The translations under genes and the position numbers were made by a program. This document shows positions 7,164-12,886 of a stretch of 12,886 nucleotides of DNA, piece by piece. The notes below the pieces were generated by a model. That model saw only the letters and a list, made by a program, of their open reading frames with translations. It made no database searches and was not told the origin of the DNA. The stretch covers positions 1 through 12,886 of the forward strand of contig DLKL01000035.1 of the NCBI GenBank assembly GCA_002476495.1, given 5' to 3'. Position 1 is the first letter of the stretch; each line of letters starts with the position of its first letter. This DNA is from Lachnospiraceae bacterium UBA7589 (lineage in GTDB: Bacteria > Bacillota > Clostridia > Lachnospirales > Lachnospiraceae).

Positions 7164-9161
7164 TTAGGAATCATAATCCCTCAAATAGATTTTTAATTTC
7201 TTTAACTCATCCCTGAGTCCGGCAGCTTCCTCAAAATTAAGCTCTGCCGCTGCTTTATTCATGCGCTTTGTTATTCTTGTAATTTCAGCCTTAAGCTCCT
7301 TTTTGTTCATGGATTCGGGATCCTTTGTATGTTTCAGATTATTAACCTGTTCCCTGTTATCATCAGCAGCAAGAGAAATCACATCCCTTACTTCTTTTTT
7401 GACACTTTGGGGAACTATCCCATGCTCTTTATTGTATTCGTTCTGTATTTTTCGACGTCTCTCCGTCTCTGAAATTGCCACATCCATAGAATGGGTCAGG
7501 TTATCCCCGTACATAATAACTCTTCCATCTGCGTTACGGGCAGCTCTGCCTATGGTCTGTACAAGAGAAGTCTCCGACCTCAGGAATCCCTCCTTGTCTG
7601 CGTCAAGAATAGCTACAAGCGTAACCTCGGGAATGTCCAATCCCTCACGAAGAAGGTTAATACCCACAAGGACATCAAAAACTCCCATCCTCAGATCCCT
7701 TACTATCTCTATACGTTCCAGCGTATCTATGTCCGAGTGAAGATACTTTACCTTTATATCAAGCTGCTTCATATAATCTGTAAGGTCCTCCGCCATTCTC
7801 TTAGTCAGGGTGGTAACAAGAATTTTATTACCCTTGGCAGTTTCCCTGTTAATTTCTGCAATCAGGTCATCCACCTGTCCCTCCACAGGTCTTACCTCCA
7901 CCGGCGGATCAAGCAGCCCCGTAGGCCTGATTATCTGTTCAACACGATTCTCTTCATGCTCCTTTTCATAGTCAGATGGTGTAGCCGATACATATAATAT
8001 CTTATCCACTTTTTGGCAGAATTCTTCAAAATTGAGTGGTCTGTTGTCCAGGGCAGAAGGCAATCTGAAGCCATAATCAACCAATGTCTGCTTTCTGGCT
8101 CTGTCACCCGCATACATCCCCCTGATCTGAGGCAGGGTTATATGAGACTCATCTACTATAATAAGATAATCATCATTAAAAAAGTTAAGCAGGGTATTAG
8201 GGGTGGCTCCCGGTTCAAGTCCCGCCAAAATACGGGAGTAGTTTTCAATACCGGAACAAAAACCTGTTTCCTTCATCATTTCCATATCAAATTCTGTTCT
8301 TTCCGAAATCCGCTGTGCTTCTAAAAGCTTGTCGTCAGCCTTAAAATATTTAACTCTTTCCTCAAGCTCCAGCTTTATTTCCTCTATGGCTGCCATAAGC
8401 TTATCATTGGCAACAACATAGTGTGATGCGGGAAATATACAGGCAAAATTGAGACTTCTTTTTATTTCGCCGGTGAGCGGATCAAATTCCACAAGTCTGT
8501 CTATCTCGTCCCCGAAAAACTCTATCCTCAGCCCATTCTCAAAGGTAGAAACAGGAATTACATCTACCACATCCCCCTTTACCCTGAAGGTACCTCTGGA
8601 AAAATCCATATCATTTCTGGAATATTGTATATCTACAAGCTGGCTTATAACCTGATCCCTGTCCTTTTGCATGCCCGGTCTTAAAGAAAGCATCATGGAT
8701 TTGTAATCCTCAGGGTCACCGATACCATATATACAGGATACCGAAGAAACAACAATAACATCCTTCCGCTCTATCAGTGCCGCTGTGGCACTATGCCTCA
8801 TCTTATCTATCTCGTCATTAACCGACGAATCCTTGGCAATGTATGTGTCCGTAGAAGGAACATATGCCTCCGGCTGATAATAGTCATAATATGACACAAA
8901 ATATTCCACTGCATTATGTGGAAAAAAAGCCTTGAATTCACTGTAGAGCTGCGCAGCCAGGGTCTTATTGTGGGATATGATTATAGTAGGTTTATTAAGT
9001 CTGGCTATTACATTAGCCATTGTAAAGGTTTTCCCTGAGCCTGTAACGCCAAGAAGTGTCTGTTGCTTTTTCCCCTCGCAAAAGCCCTTAACAAGGCCCT
9101 CTATAGCCTGAGGCTGGTCACCCATAGGTGCATATTCTGATACAAGTTCAAAATGATCCAT
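7164..9161 (-). CDS. uvrB: Excinuclease ABC subunit B
   Basis: Central helicase-like subunit of nucleotide excision repair, 665 residues, the usual length. UvrA loads it at lesions; it verifies damage and recruits UvrC for incision. Walker A GVTGSGKT is at 38-45 and the DESH box at 337-340. The tyrosine-rich beta-hairpin that clamps one DNA strand is at about 91-110, with YYDYYQPEAY at its start. Helicase motifs in the second half include TATIGRAARN-like VQTIGRAARN. The UVR domain that contacts UvrC is at about 625-660. The start ATG has AAGGAG ten bases upstream. It is the first gene of the uvrB, small membrane protein, uvrA operon, and its upstream region carries a LexA box. Confidence 0.98.
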   Translation of the reverse strand: MDHFELVSEYAPMGDQPQAIEGLVKGFCEGKKQQTLLGVTGSGKTFTMANVIARLNKPTIIISHNKTLAAQLYSEFKAFFPHNAVEYFVSYYDYYQPEAYVPSTDTYIAKDSSVNDEIDKMRHSATAALIERKDVIVVSSVSCIYGIGDPEDYKSMMLSLRPGMQKDRDQVISQLVDIQYSRNDMDFSRGTFRVKGDVVDVIPVSTFENGLRIEFFGDEIDRLVEFDPLTGEIKRSLNFACIFPASHYVVANDKLMAAIEEIKLELEERVKYFKADDKLLEAQRISERTEFDMEMMKETGFCSGIENYSRILAGLEPGATPNTLLNFFNDDYLIIVDESHITLPQIRGMYAGDRARKQTLVDYGFRLPSALDNRPLNFEEFCQKVDKILYVSATPSDYEKEHEENRVEQIIRPTGLLDPPVEVRPVEGQVDDLIAEINRETAKGNKILVTTLTKRMAEDLTDYMKQLDIKVKYLHSDIDTLERIEIVRDLRMGVFDVLVGINLLREGLDIPEVTLVAILDADKEGFLRSETSLVQTIGRAARNADGRVIMYGDNLTHSMDVAISETERRRKIQNEYNKEHGIVPQSVKKEVRDVISLAADDNREQVNNLKHTKDPESMNKKELKAEITRITKRMNKAAAELNFEEAAGLRDELKKLKIYLRDYDS

Positions 9162-9252
9162 ACCGGTAAATCTCCTTTTTGTGTCATTTGCATATTATAT
9201 ATTCTTTCAATGGCTTCACCTAAATATTCAGTAAAGACACTATATCACAAAT

Positions 9253-9281
9253 ATTTTAAAATGTACACAAAAAAGATGAAC
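9253..9281 (-). promoter_or_regulatory. Candidate uvrB promoter overlapped by the LexA box
   Basis: A -10-like TAAAAT lies at 9253-9258 on the minus strand. Its -35 position falls in 9276-9281, inside the LexA box, and the hexamer there is poor. A perfect TATAAT also occurs nearer the gene at 9194-9199 but has no -35. I favour the first because SOS operators normally overlap the promoter they control; the exact start site is uncertain. Confidence 0.35.
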
Positions 9282-9290
9282 GTTTGTTCT
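9277..9290. promoter_or_regulatory. LexA (SOS) box of the uvrB operon
   Basis: The core GAAC-GTTT-GTTC at 9278-9289 is a perfect dyad and matches the Firmicutes LexA/DinR operator GAAC-N4-GTTC. The outer bases are T and T rather than C and G. It sits about 115-130 bp upstream of the uvrB start. In Bacillus subtilis the uvrBA operon is a known LexA target, so SOS repression here is well founded on family knowledge. Confidence 0.85.
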
Positions 9291-9337
9291 GTTGCAGCAA
9301 AAGTGCATATAAACCGTAAAACCTTATATATCGTATT

Positions 9338-9382
9338 AATAATATAAAAATAAAGTGCCACACTAATTTTCTTAGTGTGGCA
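9338..9382 (-). terminator. Intrinsic terminator after panE-like gene
   Basis: TGCCACACTAA and TTAGTGTGGCA (9356-9366 and 9372-9382) form a perfect 11-bp stem with a five-base loop. On the minus strand it is followed by CTTTATTTTTATATT. It begins seven bases after the stop codon and cleanly separates the GH13 operon from uvrB. Confidence 0.92.
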
Positions 9383-9389
9383 GTCTCTT

Positions 9390-10340
9390 CTAAAACTTTT
9401 CCTCCAGTGCTTTTACAAGAGTATATATCATCGTATGTACCGGTGCGGCAACATTGCACTCCGATGCCATTGATAACAGGGCACCGGTGAGAGTTTCTAT
9501 TTCTGTTTTTTGTTTTCTTTCTATATCCTGCAAGGTTGATGACCTGTGCTCATATGTTACAGGTATCATCTCCTCAAAAAGAGCTTTTCTGTAAGCATCT
9601 GCATTTTTCCAATAGGTTTTTCCACCCACTCCGTCAAGTATCTGATATGTTTCCTCTATAAGAATATCCATTATAGAGTGCGCATATTCGGAATCTGCCA
9701 ATTCTCCATATGACATTCCAAGAATAGCCCCAAGTGGATTCAACGTTGTATTATAGATTAGCTTTGCCCAAAGGGCTTCCATTATATCATCTTCTGTCGC
9801 CGACGGAATTCCCGACCTGTTAATCGCCTCAGCGAGAGCTTCAACAGGTTGGTTGTCATACCCGAATATAGAGCCGATAAGAACCGGATTCTGATGTGCC
9901 GTTATCACGCTCTCATTGGGCTTTTCCTTTCTGAATCCGGTAATAACTCTGCTGTGATATACTTCACTTTCTTCCAGAAAGTCCATAAACGGTTTCTCGT
10001 ATCCCATTCCATTTTGCATAAACACTACCTTACAGCCATCCTTCATACATATGCTGTTATCGTCAAGCTGTGTGGCAACCTCCTGATTTGCCAAGGTTTT
10101 TGTAGATATTATGATATAGTCATAAGCATTTTCAGGTAAATCCTCGTAGTTATCATAGGCATTAACCCTGCCTGCCGGAATTATAATATCCCTAAACCAG
10201 CCCTTACGGCTTATACCGTTCTCATCTATGGCCTGCTTTGTATTTCCTCTGGCAATAAAATCAACCTTGAAGCCTGAGTCCGCCAAAGATGCCCCTATAC
10301 CTATTCCCAGGGCACCTGCCCCGATAATCAATGTCCTCAT
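9390..10340 (-). CDS. 2-dehydropantoate 2-reductase family protein
   Basis: NADPH-dependent reductase of the ApbA/PanE family, 316 residues, typical length. The classical reaction is ketopantoate to pantoate in pantothenate and CoA synthesis. The Rossmann glycine motif GAGALG is at 7-12. QNGMG with N110 fits the substrate-side Asn of the family. The catalytic Lys is K193 in WAKLIYN, followed by N197 and N201 in NPLG. The C-terminal motif SSTLQDI is at 267-273 and the conserved acid is probably E280 in TEIE. The start has GAGAGG seven bases upstream and lies 22 bases after the GH13 stop, so the two genes are co-transcribed. No panB, panC or panD is present here, and the family includes members acting on other 2-keto acids, so I give no gene symbol. 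Soluble, cytoplasmic. Confidence 0.88.
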   Translation of the reverse strand: MRTLIIGAGALGIGIGASLADSGFKVDFIARGNTKQAIDENGISRKGWFRDIIIPAGRVNAYDNYEDLPENAYDYIIISTKTLANQEVATQLDDNSICMKDGCKVVFMQNGMGYEKPFMDFLEESEVYHSRVITGFRKEKPNESVITAHQNPVLIGSIFGYDNQPVEALAEAINRSGIPSATEDDIMEALWAKLIYNTTLNPLGAILGMSYGELADSEYAHSIMDILIEETYQILDGVGGKTYWKNADAYRKALFEEMIPVTYEHRSSTLQDIERKQKTEIETLTGALLSMASECNVAAPVHTMIYTLVKALEEKF

Positions 10341-10362
10341 TTAACTACCTCTCTATTGTTTA

Positions 10363-12462
10363 TCAATACTTATCATAGCTTAAAATCACAGCCGAAATCT
10401 TAGGTACGGTTATTTTAAGCACATTATTATTCACCTGATATTCCCTTATCCCCATGTCATATCCTTCTTCACCGGTAAGAATAATTCTTTTCATAAGTGC
10501 CTTATCCGGAACACCTATACGTCTCACATGGATATTCAGTTCATGCTCCTCATAATCATTATTAAGGATAACAACCACTGCCTGTCTGTCTGTAAATCTG
10601 CCATAGCATATAACTTTATAGGCGCCATACAGGAACATAACAGAGCCCTTCATCAGGGCTTCCAGGGATTTGTGAATTATTATTATATCTCTGTGAAATG
10701 CAATAAGCTCATTATCCTCACGCCCCCATGGATATGCTCTCCTGTTGTCAGGGTCTGTCCACCCACAAAGTCCTGCTTCATCACCATAATAAATGGTAGG
10801 TGCTCCGGGCCATGTCATCTGAAATACGACAGCCTCCCTGAATACACCTTTATTTATATTCTCATTTGCAGCTTCGGGACCCATGGTATGAATCCTTCCA
10901 ACTCTCCTGTTTGTCCTTGTGAGAAATCTTGAATGGTCATGATTGGAAAGCTCATTCATGGCTATTTCCAGGGAATTCTGGTTAAATCTGGACATATGAT
11001 GTCTTAAAGCTCCGGTAAATGCATCAGGATTGCCCAGCAAATCCCCTCTGAATTCATCACTGTGTTTTTCAACGCCTGTCAAAAACCAGGTAATAGGCTC
11101 CATAAATGCATCATAATTCATTACCGTATCCCACTGGTCTCCCATAAGCCAGCTTTTTGCATCTCCATAATGCTCTGCCAGAATAATGGCATCAGGATTG
11201 GCAGCCTTAACTCTCCTTCTGAAATCTCTCCAGAATTTGTGATTAAACTCTTCTGTACAGCCTAAATCTGCTGCCACATCAAGTCTCCAGCCATCACAGT
11301 TATAGGGTGGTGAAACCCATTTTTCTCCAATTTTCATTATATATTCATAAAGCTTTTCGGACTCCTCATAGTTAAGCTTGGGAAGTGTATCGTGTCCCCA
11401 CCAGCCATTATAGGTAGGATTATATGGCCATTTCCAGTTATCCTGAAACTTGAAGAAACTTCTATAAGGGCTATCACTGTCTATATATGCCCCTTTTTCA
11501 TAACCCTCCTGATTTTCATATATACATTCTCTGTCCAGCCACTTGTTAAAAGATCCACAATGATTAAATACACCATCCAGAATAATTCTCATTCCCCTGT
11601 TGTGGACCTCTTTGACTAAATCGGCAAAGAACCGGTTACTTGCCTCAAGATTTGCCTTGTCCGTAACTCTTGTTATATATCTTGTAGATTCTTTATTGGA
11701 TTTTGAACCCTCCGGGAGACATTGTCCTTCATCCTTTACTATTACTCCAAAATGCGGGTCTACATAATCATAATCCTGGATATCATATTTGTGGTTTGAA
11801 GGTGATACGAATATAGGATTAAGGTATATTACATCTACACCCAGGTTCTTAAGATAATCCAGCTTATCCATAACGCCTTGCAAATCTCCTCCGTAGAAAG
11901 AGCGCACATCCATATTGTCAGGGTACTTAAACCAGTCGGTAACTCTCCTTGTTCCCTCTCCTATATAGCAATATTCATTGTCAAGAACATCGTTTGACTG
12001 GTCTCCGTTGCAAAATCTGTCCACAAAAATCTGATAAAATACTGCCCCTCTTGCCCACGTTGGCACCTTATAATCAGGTATCAGTTGGAAATTATAATCA
12101 GGATTAAGATTCTTCTGGGTTCCGAGTTTATTATAGTAACATATAACATTTCCTGCCACTACTTCATAATAATAATCAATCTCTTCCTCTACATTATTAA
12201 TTGTAAAGGCGTAATAATCAAACAGATTATCCGACTTCTCCACAGACATTCTTTCCCGCTGGCCCTTATATACCAGGTACACTGCATCAACATTATCAAC
12301 AGCTGTTCTGAACCTCAAGGTTACGGTATCACCCTTATCCATCTGGGAAGGTGTCCTGTAATATTCTGTTCCGTCTGCAAATAATGCTCCAAAATTAAGT
12401 GCAGTCTTGGTATTATACACATATTCAAATACCTTAAAGGATTTCTCTCTCTCATCTGACAT
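10363..12462 (-). CDS. GH13 alpha-glycosidase, neopullulanase/cyclomaltodextrinase type
   Basis: Alpha-glucan hydrolase of 699 residues. An N-terminal beta-sandwich (about 10-125) resembles the CBM34 domain of GH13 subfamily 20 enzymes. The barrel starts near 135 with ARGAVFYQIFVDRF. Catalytic signs are DGVFNH at 296-301, nucleophile D395 in GWRLDVA, acid/base E430 in ILAEH, and transition-state stabiliser D509 in SNHD. A beta-sandwich C domain covers roughly the last 100 residues. A polar stretch at about 240-268 looks like an insertion in the barrel. There is no signal peptide, so it should act in the cytoplasm on maltodextrins, cyclodextrins or glycogen-type glucans. The reading frame can open with TTG at 12495, but the ATG at 12462 has GGGAGG eight bases upstream and removes an unsupported 11-residue extension. 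It leads the operon with the reductase and follows a complex regulatory region. Confidence 0.93.
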   Translation of the reverse strand: MSDEREKSFKVFEYVYNTKTALNFGALFADGTEYYRTPSQMDKGDTVTLRFRTAVDNVDAVYLVYKGQRERMSVEKSDNLFDYYAFTINNVEEEIDYYYEVVAGNVICYYNKLGTQKNLNPDYNFQLIPDYKVPTWARGAVFYQIFVDRFCNGDQSNDVLDNEYCYIGEGTRRVTDWFKYPDNMDVRSFYGGDLQGVMDKLDYLKNLGVDVIYLNPIFVSPSNHKYDIQDYDYVDPHFGVIVKDEGQCLPEGSKSNKESTRYITRVTDKANLEASNRFFADLVKEVHNRGMRIILDGVFNHCGSFNKWLDRECIYENQEGYEKGAYIDSDSPYRSFFKFQDNWKWPYNPTYNGWWGHDTLPKLNYEESEKLYEYIMKIGEKWVSPPYNCDGWRLDVAADLGCTEEFNHKFWRDFRRRVKAANPDAIILAEHYGDAKSWLMGDQWDTVMNYDAFMEPITWFLTGVEKHSDEFRGDLLGNPDAFTGALRHHMSRFNQNSLEIAMNELSNHDHSRFLTRTNRRVGRIHTMGPEAANENINKGVFREAVVFQMTWPGAPTIYYGDEAGLCGWTDPDNRRAYPWGREDNELIAFHRDIIIIHKSLEALMKGSVMFLYGAYKVICYGRFTDRQAVVVILNNDYEEHELNIHVRRIGVPDKALMKRIILTGEEGYDMGIREYQVNNNVLKITVPKISAVILSYDKY

Positions 12463-12470
12463 TATGCCAG

Positions 12471-12476
12471 CCTCCC
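12471..12476 (-). promoter_or_regulatory. Ribosome binding site deciding the GH13 start
   Basis: GGGAGG on the minus strand lies eight bases before the ATG at 12462. The TTG at 12493-12495 has only a weak GAGTGG before it. Confidence 0.75.
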
Positions 12477-12525
12477 ACGTGTCATAAAATTCCAATTACC
12501 ACTCTATTTTAATACAAGACAGGGA

Positions 12526-12555
12526 TTTACACAACAAGAAATTAACCGGTGTCAA
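12526..12555 (-). promoter_or_regulatory. Promoter P2 close to GH13
   Basis: A perfect TTGACA (12550-12555) is followed after 18 bp by TGTAAA (12526-12531), a four-of-six match to the -10. A second -10-like TAAAAT lies at 12506-12511 with TTGTGT 17 bp upstream. Either would give a short leader to the ATG at 12462. Confidence 0.5.
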
Positions 12556-12556
12556 A

Positions 12557-12622
12557 GAATTATAAAAATATAAACTGTCCCCAAACAGGTGAAAAGGACA
12601 GCCACCGTTCGACTGTCCTTTT
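12557..12622 (-). promoter_or_regulatory. Competing hairpins: candidate attenuator or terminator
   Basis: On the minus strand three segments follow each other: AAAAGGACAG (12613-12622), CTGTCCTTTT (12592-12601) and GGACAG (12575-12580). Segments one and two form a perfect 10-bp stem ending in U4. Segments two and three can instead form a six-bp stem followed by TTTATATTTTTATAATTC, a U-rich tract. Only one of the two can form at a time. This is the layout of an attenuator, or of a simple terminator for a short upstream RNA. Confidence 0.5.
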
Positions 12623-12693
12623 CGGAGAAGGTATTTTGTTACTTATGGGGTGTAGCAAAAAACTATATAATGTAATGTATTGGGGGGGTTACA
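12592..12693 (-). ncRNA. Candidate short RNA or GH13 leader from promoter P1
   Basis: Promoter P1 would start transcription near 12693. The first strong hairpin ends at 12592, which would give an RNA of roughly 100 bases if termination occurs there, or a leader of about 230 bases to the GH13 start if it does not. It begins with a run of seven C close to the 5' end and has no open reading frame with a ribosome site. I recognise no known riboswitch or small RNA in it. Confidence 0.3.
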
Positions 12694-12699
12694 AGTTGT

Positions 12700-12727
12700 A
12701 TTATAGCAAATCTTGTCGAAAAGTCTA
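12700..12727 (-). promoter_or_regulatory. Promoter P1 with extended -10
   Basis: A perfect TATAAT (12700-12705) carries the extended TGC before it. TAGACT (12722-12727) lies 16 bp upstream, matching four of six bases of the -35. Expected start is near 12693. The palindrome TACAAGTTGTA (12690-12700) covers the start site and could be an operator. Confidence 0.65.
12714..12720 (+). promoter_or_regulatory. Spo0A box 1
   Basis: A perfect TGTCGAA, the 0A-box consensus, lies in the spacer of promoter P1, near -25 relative to the predicted start. Confidence 0.55.
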
Positions 12728-12767
12728 CCCAAACTTTTTTGTTATTTTGAACATTTTTTGTGCATTT

Positions 12768-12774
12768 TGTCGAA
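12768..12774 (+). promoter_or_regulatory. Spo0A box 2
   Basis: A second perfect TGTCGAA lies 54 bp from the first, in the same orientation, near -78 relative to the P1 start. A six-of-seven match (AGTCGAA on the minus strand) is present at 12608-12614. Confidence 0.55.
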
Positions 12775-12818
12775 CAGTGGGTAAAACAGGTCTTTTTTGA
12801 GCACTTTTTTTGTTTATA

Positions 12819-12846
12819 TTGTCCAAGTATATTTACTTGTTATAGT
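12819..12846 (+). promoter_or_regulatory. Candidate rightward promoter
   Basis: TTGTCC (12819-12824) and TATAGT (12841-12846) are 16 bp apart on the plus strand, and TGT precedes the -10 as in extended promoters. Expected start is near 12853. It would drive a divergent gene beginning after the window edge. Confidence 0.4.
12824..12839. repeat. Dyad CAAGTA-N4-TACTTG
   Basis: A perfect 6-4-6 inverted repeat fills the spacer of the rightward promoter candidate. It directly abuts the next dyad, so both could form one composite operator. Confidence 0.45.
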
Positions 12847-12854
12847 AACTATAA
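12840..12854. repeat. Palindrome TTATAGTAACTATAA
   Basis: A perfect 7-1-7 palindrome covers the -10 and start region of the rightward promoter candidate. AT-rich palindromes arise by chance more often than others, so its role is uncertain. Confidence 0.35.
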
Positions 12855-12861
12855 ACAAAAT

Positions 12862-12876
12862 AGTTTCCGTTTTCAT
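12862..12876 (-). promoter_or_regulatory. cre-like catabolite response element
   Basis: ATGAAAACGGAAACT on the minus strand fits the cre consensus WTGNAANCGNWNNCW at every fixed position. It lies just downstream of the rightward promoter's predicted start, a usual place for CcpA repression, and about 160 bp upstream of P1. Confidence 0.45.
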
Positions 12877-12886
12877 CAATAAAAAA

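Larger units (their letters stand above)
12463..12886. other. Gene-free regulatory region upstream of GH13
   Basis: This 424-base stretch has no credible coding sequence on either strand. It holds, from the gene outward: promoter P2, a three-part CTGTCC/GGACAG element, a run of seven G, promoter P1 with two Spo0A-type boxes, two adjacent dyads, a rightward promoter candidate and a cre-like site. A gene facing right may begin beyond the window edge. Confidence 0.7.

Noticed and set aside
7261..7997. Two plus-strand open frames opposite uvrB
   Set aside because: They overlap each other and the conserved uvrB coding sequence, and neither has a recognisable domain.
9181..9240. GTGTC/GACAC inverted repeat in the uvrB upstream region
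   Set aside because: The arms are only five bp and 50 bases apart, which is expected by chance in AT-rich DNA.
12463..12495. N-terminal extension of GH13 from TTG at 12495
   Set aside because: The ATG at 12462 has a strong GGGAGG site at ideal spacing, and the 11 extra residues match no part of the family.
12549..12800. Plus-strand open frame of 83 codons in the GH13 upstream region, with GGAGAAGG at 12624-12631 before an internal TTG
   Set aside because: It runs through promoter P1, both Spo0A boxes and the hairpin arms, starts with GTG without a ribosome site, and the internal start would be TTG. The composition looks non-coding; a short peptide from the TTG cannot be fully excluded.

Overview
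The window is chromosomal DNA from a low-GC Gram-positive bacterium. The likely source is a clostridial Lachnospiraceae-type genome; this is inferred from protein style, AGGAGG-type ribosome binding sites, sigma-A-like promoters, a GAAC-N4-GTTC LexA box and two perfect Spo0A boxes. All eight complete genes that I accept lie on the minus strand, so transcription runs from high to low coordinates. I see no rRNA, tRNA, CRISPR array, insertion sequence or prophage.

Layout in the direction of transcription. (1) 12463-12886 is a gene-free regulatory stretch. It holds an extended -10 promoter with two Spo0A boxes, a leader with competing hairpins, a second promoter, two adjacent dyads, a probable promoter facing right and a cre-like site. 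(2) Next comes an operon of a cytoplasmic GH13 alpha-glycosidase (10363-12462) and a ketopantoate reductase-family enzyme (9390-10340), closed by a strong intrinsic terminator. (3) A LexA box precedes the nucleotide excision repair operon: uvrB, an 88-residue single-span membrane protein, and uvrA (9161 down to 3996). (4) A sigma-A promoter in the 3908-3995 gap starts a three-gene unit: a condensation-fold acyltransferase, a zinc-ribbon six-span membrane protein and an HSL-type esterase (3895 down to 860), closed by a hairpin. (5) An OmpR-family response regulator (694 down to 2) ends at the window edge; its sensor kinase is probably just outside.

How the parts may work together. The uvrB-uvrA operon is a classical SOS unit with an unexplained small membrane protein inside it. 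The acyltransferase, membrane protein and esterase share one promoter and have tightly coupled starts, which suggests a small acyl-transfer and acyl-removal pathway at the membrane; this is the least understood system here. The GH13 upstream region combines Spo0A-like sites, a structured leader and a cre-like site, so cytoplasmic alpha-glucan use may be tied to developmental state and carbon supply.

Four starts were moved inward from the longest reading frame because a good ribosome binding site sits in front of an internal ATG: GH13 at 12462, acyltransferase at 3895, membrane protein at 2598 and esterase at 1789.
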